From the NCBI GenBank assembly GCA_024349245.1, contig JALDNG010000818.1, positions 19,993-83,992 of the forward strand: 64,000 nucleotides of DNA, written 5' to 3'. Within the stretch, counting starts at the first letter, position 1. Each line of letters begins with the position of its first letter. The position numbers were made by a program, and so were the translations under genes. Below, one piece after another: positions 21,552-32,212 of the stretch. This stretch comes from Neodontobutis hainanensis. Taxonomy: Eukaryota > Chordata > Actinopteri > Gobiiformes > Odontobutidae. The notes under the pieces were generated by a model. That model did not search any database, was not told the DNA's origin, and saw only the letters and a list, made by a program, of their open reading frames with translations.

Positions 21552-22178
21552 GATCAAACACAATTGATCAACCAAAATCAATCAAAAGCCAATGAGGTTA
21601 CAAAACATAAATCAAATTAACCTTAGCTTTGTGAGTTGTACTACTGTCGTGGTGCCGAAAAACCCAGCCGAGGGCTGACTAAATCAAGCAGAAACATTTC
21701 ATACCATCAGTAGCTGACCTAACGCTGGGAAAAGAACACCACAGCACCTCCCTCACAGGCGGCGTAACTCACTAGGGTTAAACATAAGCATTAGATGAAA
21801 AATATTCACAAAACAAATCACTTTGTAAAACTTAAAAACCTTCAAGTCAATTTACACTTTACCTCAAAGAAAGCATTAGTGAAAAGATTTAAAAACACCA
21901 CATGTAAGTCCACAATTTTAGCCTTAGCGTGTCTAAAATGACAAAAATTAAAATGATCAGGTTCAAAAGCTGTGATTGCTTTGGTGACTATATGTCACAA
22001 TTACTACTTCAAAAGAAAATTACATGTGTATTACACAGACATAGGAACATACTTAGTCATACTTAGTCTTCTTCAAATAGATGAGCAAATAAAACAGAAT
22101 TAACAGAGTCACAATCAAGAGCAGAGGTGTCTGGGTTGTGGTCTTTGTCATGTTGAGGCAATTCAACATAGAGTTTAG

Positions 22179-22500
22179 CTAGTTGCAGGTTAAAAGAGAA
22201 GTCACTAATCTTCGGATGAGCGGGATAATGCAGCAGGAGACAAGGAAAAGAAGGATAATAGCCACTAAAAGTAGGCCTGCGAGTTTAGTTAACCATGTTT
22301 TCCAAACACCGCCCATGAACCAAGAGCACCCGTCTGGAGTGAGGGTATCAGAGGCTCGCTGGCGAATTAAAAGGTCATCGTGGTCAGACTTGGCAGAGTT
22401 GTGTTATAAGTAGAATGGGAAGTGTGGTCAGTTAATAGCCAGAGTAGAGATATTACAATAAGTAAAGATAAAAGTAATAAAAGCACGTGGTTCCCCTTAG
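22179..22500 (-). pseudogene. env remnant: leader segment fused to transmembrane end
   Basis: On the minus strand a leucine-rich signal-like segment (LLLLLSLLIVISLLWLL, about 22490-22420) is followed within about 100 bases by the C-terminal end of a transmembrane subunit. That end has GGVWKTWLTKLAG, the membrane span LLLVAIILLFLVSCC and a short basic tail, with the stop at 22181-22179. An envelope normally needs well over a kilobase between these parts, so the surface subunit, fusion peptide and immunosuppressive-like region are deleted. Entry function is impossible. The assignment to env rests on position before the polypurine tract and on the membrane-anchor pattern. Confidence 0.6.
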
Positions 22501-22927
22501 ACCACACAAACCTGGGAGTCTAAACGGATGCCAAGAATGATGTCCGTCCATTTTTAATGTATATTGTATAAATATATATACATATATATTTGTCAGTATA
22601 AAACTGGTTATCAGTGATGTGAGGAACTGTGGGACAGATGAGTGTGTCACATGTTATAGTTACGCTGTTGAATTTGCTGAAAACGGTCAGCTCTATTTCT
22701 TCAGGTGGTACAGAGTCTTTCATAAATTTGATTGTAGGTGGGACCAGCTCTCGGCACTGGTCTCAACGTTGAACTGCGTTTACCAGAGCAGTTTCAGCGG
22801 AGGAGGTGAGCGAAAATCTCACCCCAGTCTTCCCACGTAGTCAACGATGGAGGTAGAGCTAAGGTCTCACCTCAGATTTCCCACGTAGGTGCTTGTTCTC
22901 GGGACAAGCCTCTTACTTTGTGATCAT

Positions 22928-23242
22928 TCACTGGGTCCCCTCTTTGACAGTGGGGGAGCAGTTGACGAGCTGGTCAGGTGGAGGAATCTTCTTGCAGTGT
23001 TGTGCATGGATCCAAGGGGCTCTTTCTGCGAACTTCACAGCCGTGTGGGTTGTGAGCAGGATCTGATAGGGTCCACACCAGGGTTTGTCTCTCCAGCTGC
23101 GCTTCCTCAGGTTTCTCACCAGGATGTAGTCGGCAGGCTGGAGTTTGTGGAACTGGTGGGTGGCTGGTTTGGGCAGGGAATCAAGCACCTGAGATCTAAT
23201 ATCAGAGAGAACCTTAGAGAGTGAAATACAATAGGATATCAT
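22928..23242 (-). pseudogene. Retroviral integrase C-terminal domain
   Basis: Contains LQPADYILVRNLRKRSW, WCGPYQILLTTHTAVKF and WIHAQHCKK, the DNA-binding GPY-type end of gammaretrovirus-like integrases. It lies directly downstream of the core fragment. The end of pol overlaps the start of the env remnant region, as in related viruses. Confidence 0.8.
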
Positions 23243-23865
23243 TGGGTCTGGCAGAGTACTATCGGCCAGTGCTGCAGGTTTAGATGGGGTCCAAACCCAA
23301 TTCCAGGAGGTTGTCCAAACACTATCTCAAAGGGAGAAAGGTTATTTTGCGCACTCTCATCCTCAGGTACATCAAAGCAATAGGCAGACATTTTACCCAG
23401 GTTTTACCTGTTAATTCAGATATTTTTGCCAATTTGCGTTTCAGAGTGCCATTTTCTCTTTCTACAGCTCCTCCAGAAGCTGGATGGTAGGAGCAATGAG
23501 TTTTCAGGTCAAATTTTAGGTGTTCACTCAGTGTTTTCAGAATGTCATTTACAAAATGAGCACCGTTATCACTCGTAATTAGGTTCGAAGTCCCCAGCGA
23601 GGAATTATTTCGCTTAAGAGGATTTTTGCTACTGTGTCAGCAGTGCAGTGTTTTGTTGGGAATGCTTCTACCCACTTTGAAAACATGTCAACTATTACAA
23701 GACAGTATTTCATACCTTCGCAGGGTGTTAACTCAAAGAAGTCCATTTGAATGTGGCCAAAAGGCCTGGAGGTGGGTTTGTGACCTCAAACATCTGTTTT
23801 GTTGTAGGAGTTACCTTTAGAATTGTGATGAAGATGAAGCATTTTGAGCAAAAATCTTCAGCAAA
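23243..23865 (-). pseudogene. Retroviral integrase catalytic core, frame-shifted
   Basis: Minus-strand translation shows the first catalytic Asp in HIQMDFFELTP, a KWVEAFPT block, a second Asp in ITSDNGAHF and the Glu in ASGGAVERENGTLK. Between the first and second acid, near 23590, the frame is broken. A further frame change lies at about 23340-23300. The DDE triad residues themselves are still present. Confidence 0.75.
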
Positions 23866-24522
23866 TTAGTTAAACCCCACAGTAAACCAATGTCTTTGAA
23901 GGTCTTTTCTCATTCCCTCCTTTGATACATGGTCAACGCCATGTAACAATTTTGCAAAAGGCAGGAAGAGGGCTTGAGGAAGACATGGATTGCCATTAGG
24001 GCCCATCCAAACACCATTTGTGTTTGTACAGTTTTTCTTTTTCCAAGCAGCTTTGTCTGCTGGAGTGGAGATGCGAGCCAAATCAGAAAGTGAAACAATG
24101 TCAGAGTGAGTGCAAGTTTGATCCGTTGTCTGGGAGAGTAATGTAACAACGTAGGGTGTGAGTGGCGCTGCTTTTGCAGCTGCGTCTGCTCGTGCATTAC
24201 CTAGAGAGACTGTGTCTTTGGCAGAGGTATGTGCAGAACACTTACATACTGCCACGGCGGATGGGAGTAGCACTGCATCTAAAAGATCAGAAATCAAATC
24301 TTTGTGTGAAATGGGTTTGCCATCAGATTTGAGGAATTTTCTGTGGCGCCAAAGTGCTGCGTGGTTGTGTAGAACACCAAATGCATATTGACTGTCTGTG
24401 TAAATGTTAACTGTTTTACCAGATGCCAATTGACAGGCTTTGGTCAGGGCAATTAGTTCTGCTGCTTGCGCTGATAACCGAGGACTGAGAGGAGATGACG
24501 TCACTGTTGCATGATCGTCCAC
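23866..24522 (-). CDS. Retroviral RNase H and integrase N-terminal segment
   Basis: RNase H blocks are visible: SAQAAELIALTKACQLA with the catalytic Glu, NIYTDSQYAFGVLH with Asp, and GNARADAAAK with the last Asp. About 70 residues later comes LFLPFAKLLHGVDHVSKEG, which contains the His residues of the integrase zinc-binding region. The start is taken from the longest frame; in life it was part of one Pol. The first catalytic Asp of RNase H, expected just upstream, lies in a different frame near 24560. Confidence 0.78.
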   Translation of the reverse strand: MDDHATVTSSPLSPRLSAQAAELIALTKACQLASGKTVNIYTDSQYAFGVLHNHAALWRHRKFLKSDGKPISHKDLISDLLDAVLLPSAVAVCKCSAHTSAKDTVSLGNARADAAAKAAPLTPYVVTLLSQTTDQTCTHSDIVSLSDLARISTPADKAAWKKKNCTNTNGVWMGPNGNPCLPQALFLPFAKLLHGVDHVSKEGMRKDLQRHWFTVGFN

Positions 24523-24814
24523 AACTGCATATCCAACGTGTGCAGAACCAGTGTTTGGGTCCTTGGAAGCTGAACCATCTACATAAAAATGAGTTCAGGA
24601 TTAGAAAGAGGAGTGTCAGTCAAATCAAGTCTTGGCAGACAGATAAGGTCAAGTTCAGAGAGACAACAGTGAGGTTCTCCCTCCTCTGAGAGAGGCAGGA
24701 GTGTAGCAGGGTTGAGAGTGTTACAACGTTTAACCTCAACATTCGGTAGGTTCAGAAGGGTGGTGTTGTAACGTAGCTGACGAGCAGGGGTCAAGTGAGC
24801 TGTCTTTTGTTCAG

Positions 24815-25233
24815 TCAGAATGTTGGAGACAGCATGTGGAGCAAAAGGGTGAGATGACTGTAGCCTACATAGGGACGAGAGGCAATTATTGCTGCTTCAC
24901 AGGCTGCTAAAGCACAGAGACATGGTGGGTGGCCTCTAGCAACAGGATCAAGGTGTGTCGAGAAGTAACCCACAGGCTTCAGCAGCTGTCCCTGTTTTTG
25001 GCGAGAACAGAATTCATACAACCATCACGTTCGTCAACAAATTGGAAGAAAGGCTTGTCAGGGTTTGGCAATGCCAATGCAGGGGCTGTCTGTAGTAGCA
25101 GTTTCAAATGAGTAAATGCAGAGTCAGCCTCAGATGTCCATGTGGGTTTGGAGTGAAGTGTCATGTCTTTTTTCAGAGTAAGATCACGTAGTGGTTTTCT
25201 GGGTCTTGTTTCCAGTCTGTAGCTTTTAAACAT
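24815..25233 (-). pseudogene. RT C-terminal (thumb/connection) fragment
   Basis: Two overlapping minus-strand frames give WTSEADSAFTHLKLLLQTAP, ALPNPDKPFFQFVDE and then KPVGYFSTHLDPVARGHPPC. These are the RT connection blocks of gamma-type retroviruses, with a frame break at about 25020. The palm with its YVDD-type box is missing upstream: the protease-side frame reaches 25173 and joins this fragment directly. Confidence 0.75.
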
Positions 25234-26201
25234 TTTGTCATAAAAAGACCAACATCACGCCATTGTTTGTTATGTGGTTTAACTATTGAGACATACAGGG
25301 CTGAGTTTTGGATTTTGAAGAACTTTGACAGTTTGTGAGGTAATGGAAAATTATAAGCGCAAAAATCTTGGTTAAAGTACAGTCCATTCAGAATGAGTCG
25401 GTCAGTAGTTTGTCGGTACCAGCTTTCTTCATACTGTTCATCTGGACCCATGGAGACATGCGCTGTAACATGTAGTGCATTTGCCTTCATGAATTCAGAG
25501 GATGAGCTCATGTATTGTTTAGCTTTGTGTAACACATTTGGAGTCAGCAGATGGTCAAATTTCCACTGATACACATACAATGGAGTGGTCACCTCACATT
25601 TTATTAGGCAATATTCAGATTTGGTTTGTTTGATTTTGATACCATTTTCGTCTGCAGACAAGGTAATTCCTAGTGCGCACATAAGGTCACGACCTATTAG
25701 ATTCACTGGACACAACTCAGACAACAGAAAGCTGTGTGTAGTGGACACTGATGGATCAGGTAAATGCCAGGTTACAGATAGAGGTTTTGTGAATGGTTCT
25801 TTAACAATCTGTCCACTCGCACTAATGGAGTGAGTTGTTTTGCCATTTAATGCAGTTTGAATTTGGTCTTTTCTGATCAGAGATTTTGTGGCCCCAGAGT
25901 CAACCATAAATGACAGAGTTTTTCCATTGATGTCACATCTTATTACCGGTAATTTTTCACAAACCGATGTTGTTAACTTAGCATAGGTACCTTTAAACAT
26001 TTCAGCTTTTTTTGTCATTTCAAGTTTCTTAATGGTTTCTGTCACTAAAGCAAGCAGTGGATCAGTTGCAAGCGCGTCTTCATTGCTTGTGAGCAGTGCG
26101 GCGTTGTGTGCATCGTCAGTGACAGGTGTGGTGTCCTTTTCGTGTGTTATACTCATCTCATTTTGCGGCGAGGTCCTCGGTTCCTCATCATCACTAGCCA
26201 G
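25173..26201 (-). CDS. Retroviral protease and start of pol
   Basis: The frame runs on from gag through a single TGA. The protease active site is LSFMVDSGATKSLIRK, and the flap-distal block is VNLIGRDLMCALGI, as expected for a dimeric aspartic protease that cleaves Gag-Pol. It continues into the N-terminal part of pol (about 170 residues). It terminates at 25173 just after KQDPENHY, at the deletion that removed the RT palm. The upstream ATG at 26154-26156 is not thought to be the real start, because the protein would be made by readthrough of gag. Confidence 0.8.
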   Translation of the reverse strand: MASDDEEPRTSPQNEMSITHEKDTTPVTDDAHNAALLTSNEDALATDPLLALVTETIKKLEMTKKAEMFKGTYAKLTTSVCEKLPVIRCDINGKTLSFMVDSGATKSLIRKDQIQTALNGKTTHSISASGQIVKEPFTKPLSVTWHLPDPSVSTTHSFLLSELCPVNLIGRDLMCALGITLSADENGIKIKQTKSEYCLIKCEVTTPLYVYQWKFDHLLTPNVLHKAKQYMSSSSEFMKANALHVTAHVSMGPDEQYEESWYRQTTDRLILNGLYFNQDFCAYNFPLPHKLSKFFKIQNSALYVSIVKPHNKQWRDVGLFMTKCLKATDWKQDPENHYVILL

Positions 26202-27020
26202 TCAGTTGGGGTCACTCAGAGCAGTGTCAGGGCGTTGGTCAGCTCGGTCTCTTCTTTTCTTGGGACAGTTGTCAGCCCAGTGGCCTGGTTCAGCGCAGAT
26301 GAAACACAGTTGGGACTTTCTGCGTCGCTCAACCTCGTCTCTGTCTGGGCGTCCACGACCTCTTCCTCTCAGTCGCCCTCTGCCTCTGTTGAAATGTGAT
26401 GGTTGGGCAAAGGTCATTTTTGCAAAAGTGGAGACTAATTTTGCATCCACTTTTTCTTTTTTATTGGCACATCTGGTTTCTGCGTCCTGGGCGTAGCGGA
26501 GAATTTCTTGGACACGGTTTGTGTCCCATGAGCCCACCATTTTGTCTGTCATAATTTTAACAATGTCTTTTCCAAGGCCATTTTTTAACATCATTTTGAA
26601 CAGTTCTTCAAATGTACTGGTGTGTTCAGCTGTCCAGGCAGTGGCAGCCTGGCCGCTGTGTTGAATGCAATGTTGGCGTGCTCTAGCGGCAAAAGACATG
26701 ACTGATTCATCTTCTCCACGTCTTAGTGACATCAAAACGTTCATGTCCATGTGGGCTGGGAACTGCTGGGTCAGAGCGGTGACAATGGCGTTCACATATC
26801 TGGCATAGTCAGTGTTGTCGTCCCATTGGATTGTGGGAAGAGAATTCATGCCATCACGGTCTTCAACCGCTGCTTGAATTTTTGAGTAATCTTCTAAGTT
26901 GCAGATCGTTCTCAGAATACCAGGGATCTCTGCACCGGTGGGCCTGTGCACTTGACAGAACAGTTTGAATTTTTGGCCCACTGTGGCGCCTCCTCTGTTA
27001 ATAGGAGGTATATTGTCTGA
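26202..27020 (-). CDS. Retroviral gag: capsid and nucleocapsid region
   Basis: Contains a capsid major-homology-like stretch (MSLRRGEDESVMSFAARARQ), an Arg/Gly-rich linker (GRGRLRGRGRGR) and one CCHC zinc knuckle CFICAEPGHWADNC for genome RNA binding. It ends in a TGA at 26202-26204 that separates it from pro in the same frame. An in-frame TAA at 27021-27023 separates it from the upstream gag part. Confidence 0.8.
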   Translation of the reverse strand, partial: SDNIPPINRGGATVGQKFKLFCQVHRPTGAEIPGILRTICNLEDYSKIQAAVEDRDGMNSLPTIQWDDNTDYARYVNAIVTALTQQFPAHMDMNVLMSLRRGEDESVMSFAARARQHCIQHSGQAATAWTAEHTSTFEELFKMMLKNGLGKDIVKIMTDKMVGSWDTNRVQEILRYAQDAETRCANKKEKVDAKLVSTFAKMTFAQPSHFNRGRGRLRGRGRGRPDRDEVERRRKSQLCFICAEPGHWADNCPKKRRDRADQRPDTALSDPN

Positions 27021-27704
27021 TTAATTGAGTCCATCTTGAGGGGTCTGGTGAGCGAGACATAAGCAAAGACGCAGGGTGTTCAGCCAGTCGTCTTTGGCGT
27101 TGTACTTGGTTTCATTGTCTGGGGCTGGTGGTGGTGGAGCTGGATTCGGAAATTCAATCATAGGAGCTTGAAACACAGCCCCATAAGGTGTCTTGCTTCT
27201 CGTGTGAGACGGGGACAGGAAGGAGAAAGATTTGTCTGATGAAAGTTCAGTTGTGAAGGGGTTGTTAGAGTTCTTAGAACTGGTGCCAGAGTCATATGGA
27301 GGAGGTTTGGTGACAGGACTTGACAGTCCAGTGTTCATCAGGGTGTTTGTTTCAGCTTGGGTGGTCAGATCTGGGTACAGTTGAGCAGCTGTTGCAGAAG
27401 CTGCATGTATCTGAGCCGCTTGTCTCTGCCTCTGGAGCCCTCCCTTTTCTTCACTGTGGAGATGTGCAGCAGCGAGAGCGGTGACGTAGGTCTGGTCATC
27501 GTTTTCACTCATGAGTGCCGGACCAACAGGCTGGGTCAGACTCGGAAAACAAGAGGACATCGCATTAGTTATGTTATCAGGTGCTTTATAACCTGTGCTT
27601 TGAAATGGCCCCTTTACTGTATCTAAGTGTTTTGAATTTCTTTCCCTGTTTTCTTTTTCTTTCTGTTTCTTTTCTTCAGCTGCTTTTCCCACATCTCTAA
27701 ACAT
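27021..27704 (-). CDS. Retroviral gag: p12-like linker region with PPPY late motif
   Basis: A basic coiled stretch (KAAEEKKQKEKENRER) is followed by a Gln/Ala-rich segment and then VTKPPPYDSGT. This is a late-domain motif that recruits Nedd4-type ubiquitin ligases for budding. A PPPPAP tract lies near the end. It shares frame with the parts on both sides. The upstream boundary has two stops (TAA at 27717-27719, TGA at 27705-27707), interpreted as lesions. Confidence 0.75.
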   Translation of the reverse strand: MFRDVGKAAEEKKQKEKENRERNSKHLDTVKGPFQSTGYKAPDNITNAMSSCFPSLTQPVGPALMSENDDQTYVTALAAAHLHSEEKGGLQRQRQAAQIHAASATAAQLYPDLTTQAETNTLMNTGLSSPVTKPPPYDSGTSSKNSNNPFTTELSSDKSFSFLSPSHTRSKTPYGAVFQAPMIEFPNPAPPPPAPDNETKYNAKDDWLNTLRLCLCLAHQTPQDGLN

Positions 27705-27716
27705 TCATAATGTCTT

Positions 27717-27935
27717 TTAATCTCCTTTATTTGCTTCGGGTTTAAGTCTCTTTTCTGCATCTTGTATTCTATTGCCTAAAGCAGTCAAACTACTTTCACT
27801 CATTCGTCCATTAAAACCATACAACTTCCATTCATCCATTTTATCACAACTCCCTGGCCAGGTTTCTATCATATACATCACATTGTTTTCACAAAAGTCC
27901 TTTGCAGGACTGTTTTTACTTGTATTGGATCCCAT
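27717..27935 (-). CDS. Retroviral gag: matrix N-terminus
   Basis: Starts MGSNTSKNS, a textbook N-myristoylation signal (Gly2, Ser6) that targets Gag to the plasma membrane. It covers about 72 residues of matrix before an in-frame TAA. The start is supported by this motif and by its position about 820 bases after the primer site. Confidence 0.78.
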   Translation of the reverse strand: MGSNTSKNSPAKDFCENNVMYMIETWPGSCDKMDEWKLYGFNGRMSESSLTALGNRIQDAEKRLKPEANKGD

Positions 27936-28081
27936 ATTTCAGATTGATTAAATACTCGTCAGTATTTAAGGTTCAGACAGATTATAGAGAAACTTTAGAA
28001 CTACTAAAACCAACACAAAAACTAACAAAACCAACACAAAACAACAACACAAGACTAACAAAAACTAAAAACAACTAAAAA

Positions 28082-28515
28082 CCCTTTCAGAAATGATTAT
28101 TACTCATTTTATGGCAATCCTGCTCAGTCAATCCTGACTTATGGTAATAACAATAGACCGTTCAGGTCAGGGCTTCTAGAAAACCCTTTCAGAAATTACT
28201 GTCGAATGGCAATCCTGCTCAGTCAATCCAGACTCAAATCAACAATAATAGACCTTCCCAGTCAGGGTTTCTAATACAGATAAAAACCTTTTAAAAATTA
28301 TATGTGGCAATCCAGCCGTATTAATAATTTTAGGACCATCTGGTCTCGGTTTTCAGATTAGGACAATCCAGTCCAGACTTGAAACAAAAGGAGAAAAACT
28401 TCCTTTTAATTTCACAAAACCTATTCAGAAATTATTATTACTCATTTTATGGCAATCCTGCTCAGTCAATCCTGACTTATGGTAATAATAATAGACCATT
28501 CCTGGTCTAGGCTTT
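28082..28515. repeat. Imperfect tandem repeats of about 110 bp in the retroviral leader
   Basis: Units share AACC(C)TTTCAGAAAT, TGGCAATCCTGCTCAGTCAATCC and AATAGACC(TT/AT/GT)TC, repeated at about 28082, 28185 and 28420, with a more degenerate unit at about 28270-28400. They lie between the primer site and gag, where packaging and translation-control RNA structures normally sit. Confidence 0.75.
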
Positions 28516-28754
28516 GTTACAATCAAAACAATCACCTTTAGACACTGTTACAAAATGATTTCTTAATTTTATAAATTTGTAATAATTATACCGTTTGGAG
28601 GTTATTTGAGTACGTTGGATCGAGAGATGACGATTGGAGGGTCGGCATCGGACAATCCTCCCGTCAGAAGAAAATGTGGGGAAGAGGAGACCTCTTGGAG
28701 CGGTCTGGTTGATGACACCCTTGTCCTTCAGCCGGGTCCAGCCGTCAATCTTCG

Positions 28755-28772
28755 ATCCAACTTCTGACACCA
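28755..28772 (-). promoter_or_regulatory. Primer-binding site, tRNA-Leu type
   Basis: The minus strand reads TGGTGTCAGAAGTTGGAT, complementary to the 3' end of a leucine tRNA including CCA. It begins five bases inside the 5' LTR end. Confidence 0.75.
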
Positions 28773-28777
28773 AGAAT

Positions 28778-28886
28778 TGTGGTTGAAAAAATAAATATAT
28801 TATTGTGGAATAAGTTTGAGAGAAAACCACAGATGTCTTTTTGTGATTTATTTAAGGAAAAAGGAAAAAAGAATTCAGAGACATCT
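28778..28886 (-). repeat. 5' LTR of the endogenous retrovirus, truncated
   Basis: Matches the outer end of the 3' LTR (21143 onward) until GAATTCAGAGACATC. It then switches abruptly to the inverted-duplication arm at about 28887. About 290 bp of LTR, including the promoter part, is lost. Confidence 0.83.
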
Positions 28887-28975
28887 GCGCTAGTCCCTCA
28901 CAGAAAGAAAAGTCACATTGATTACAGCTGTAACATGTCACTGACGTCTCTATAAGTCAATTAAATATGACTCAC

Positions 28976-29038
28976 CTGTACCAACCCTGTCCTGTCACGG
29001 TCAAGTCTCTGAATCAGCTCCTCTATCTGGTACCGATC
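28976..29038 (-). pseudogene. EF-hand-like gene exon B, inverted copy
   Basis: 63-base exon encoding DRYQIEELIQRLDRDRTGLVQ-type sequence, identical in content to 42674-42736, with donor and acceptor preserved. The downstream terminal exon is missing from this copy. Confidence 0.75.
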
Positions 29039-29431
29039 CTATTTTTGTTATTTCAAAGTGTTTTTATTGTTTTAAATGTACATAACACAAACAAACCAAC
29101 AAACATTCTCTTATGTTATACAAGGCATCACTATCCACCAGCCTCACACTTTGCAGACATTATCTCACATATCCCCTTTTCGCAGATTTGCATCCAAAGT
29201 TATCTAAAGCATACTGAGAATGAATACAGAACACAACAAAACAAACAAACAAACAAACAAAAAAAGATATATTTATACTCTATTAATAAAAAAAGGGGAA
29301 GGGGAGATGAAAACCTAATTTTGTTTTAATCTAAAGAATTAGCATCAAATGCATTTTCATAATAATCCAAGAAAGGTTGCCATACATTCTGGAATCTTTC
29401 TGCTGAGTTTTGGACTGTAGTTCTTAACTTT

Positions 29432-29878
29432 TCAAGCTGGACGAAGGACATAATTTCGCACACACAACGTGAGTGTTTTGGAGGTGAGGGAGATTTCTAA
29501 ATTGTAAGAATTAGTCGGCGTGCTAACAGTGTAGAAAATGCTATTAATTGAGATTGGCCTCTTGAGACCCAACTTTAGTGTGTACCACCCCAAATATTGC
29601 AATGATAGGATCTGGATCAATATTCTTTTACAAATGTCAGTGAATGTATTAAATAACTCAGACCAGAATATTCCTATGCTTGGACATGACCAGAACATGT
29701 GAGCCAAAGAAGCAGGGGCTTGGTGACTACGCGTACAGTTGGGATCAACATTAGGATATATTTTGGCCAGTTTGGTCCTAGAGAGGTGCAGGCGATTAAA
29801 TACTTTGAATTGTATCAACCTGTGCCTAACACAGATAGACCATGTGTATATTTTAGTAACAAGACTATTTAGAAACAT
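29432..29878 (-). mobile_element. L1/Tx1-like LINE ORF2 C-terminal fragment, inverted copy
   Basis: The 148-residue frame shows KVFNRLHLSRTKLAKIYP followed by a CTRSHQ...HMFWSCP motif, then IFWSELFNTF. This is the C-terminal Cys/His region of L1/Tx1-type ORF2 proteins. The LINE 3' UTR runs to about 29045 and ends in an A-rich tail. The fragment is 5'-truncated. The plus-strand counterpart at 41811-42257 is split by one extra stop. Confidence 0.72.
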
Positions 29879-30481
29879 TACTCAATATCCCTGTGTCCAT
29901 GGAATTAAAAAAAAAAAAATAGGAAATCAAGTTATCAATACTTTTAAAGCGTATGTTAGAAAACGATTCTGAGTGAAACATGAAAAACAAAGTAGACATA
30001 AATTATTGCATATAAAGAAAAGTAAAATAATATATAAATAATTACATAGATATATAATAACACTAGGCCTGCTTTAAAACAGTCAAATTATCCATACTTG
30101 TTTCCTACATATATTAGAAGACGGTTCTCAAAGGTAAAAAATAAATAAATAAAATAATATAAAAATAAAATAACATATGCAACTAGCCATCAGTACGCCC
30201 ACTGTCCAATGTCCCTGAACTGAGCCAATGTCCCATGACATTACACTGCAGCAAAATTGATCCCCAACAACAGTTGGTTCACTCCAATACTCTGGTACCC
30301 ATCCTAAAGTAGTGTTGATTGCTGTTAACGAAAACAAGTATTAAAGACACATTCAGGCTTGCTTTTAATTACTATATGAATTCTGTATGTCTTTGGCTAG
30401 TGCTGTTGACAAAAAAGTAAGAAACACATACATAAAATATCATGAAATTGATTCTAAAGGCTAAGATGAAAAATGGCAAAC

Positions 30482-30586
30482 CTGCAAAGCCTTTCTGAAT
30501 TCAAGAACTGGAACTTGCATTGTGCCATCTTTGTCAATGTTTCAGAAGAAATCCCAGAGTCGCAACATGCACTCATCTAAATAATC
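30482..30586 (-). pseudogene. EF-hand-like gene exon A, inverted copy with nonsense codon
   Basis: Same 105-base exon as 41104-41208 (block NIDKDGTMQVPVLEFRKALQ), with the same TGA after WDFF. Both splice sites are intact. Confidence 0.75.
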
Positions 30587-30739
30587 CTTAAAAACATTTG
30601 AAGAAGACATATTTATTTAGTTATTATCCAAACTCACAGAGGCTAGTTCATCTGGTAGTAGCTGTTGTTGAACATGTAGAGCAGTGGGATTGGGAGGGAC
30701 AGTGGGGTTCTCCCATTCTTATTTTGTGGGTTGCAGTCT

Positions 30740-31660
<921 letters not shown>

Positions 31661-31787
31661 TGTCTTGTCTACCTTTAGTTGAACTGCAAGTATGAATCAC
31701 TAAAGAAAGTGAGTTACAAATCTGAAAACTGTGGGAGCCAAGCTGACACATGACTGGGATTTTAGTTTTGTGCATGATTTGCGAGTC
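31661..31787. other. Short spacer before the Gmr1-like element
   Basis: No recognised content. Its last five bases GAGTC are the target duplication of the following element. Confidence 0.5.
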
Positions 31788-32157
31788 TGTTACGATCCCC
31801 GCTAAACAAAAGGGACCTGAACATAAAGTCAAACCACACAAAGTGTAAGGCAACACAAATCAGCAATTTATTAATTAAACAGAGGATTTAAAGTAAAACA
31901 ACAAACCGTTAAAACAGGACCACCTCACCCATCACCTAAAAGAACTAACTGAAAATATAAAAGAGGAGCTGAACGTCTAAACTGCCCCTGGCATCGACAG
32001 CAGCACAAACAGGAGGCGGAGCCCAGTTGGAAACACGGAGCAAGATGCAGGCACCAACATCCTCCTTATAAAGGGTAGCAGCCAATCAGGAGCCGAGATC
32101 AGACACACTACTCCTCCTGCAGGTGGAACACACAGACATTTACATGCATATGTAACA
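31788..32157 (-). repeat. 3' LTR of the minus-strand Gmr1-like element
   Basis: 370 bp. It matches 35343-35919 except for an internal deletion of about 205 bp after the CAGAGG near 31886. Confidence 0.88.
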
Positions 32158-32212
32158 CCCTCACCCAAAAACACTGAATATGTTTGAAGAAAAACTGCTC
32201 ACATCAAACTAT

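Larger units (their letters stand above)
21143..28886 (-). mobile_element. Endogenous retrovirus, class I (gamma/epsilon-like), defective
   Basis: On the minus strand the order is truncated 5' LTR, tRNA-Leu primer site, long leader with tandem repeats, gag, protease, partial RT, RNase H, integrase, env remnant, polypurine tract and 3' LTR. Gag has an N-terminal MGSNTS myristoylation signal, a PPPY late motif and one CCHC knuckle. Gag and pro-pol share one frame, separated by a TGA. These traits, with a GPY-type integrase end, place it with gamma/epsilon-like fish retroviruses. The RT palm and nearly all of env are deleted and gag carries several stops, so it cannot replicate. The 5' LTR is cut at about 28886 by the junction of an inverted duplication, so no target duplication can be read. 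Confidence 0.88.

Noticed and set aside
26106..26496. Plus-strand frames opposite the retroviral gag and protease
   Set aside because: They are antisense shadows of conserved minus-strand domains.
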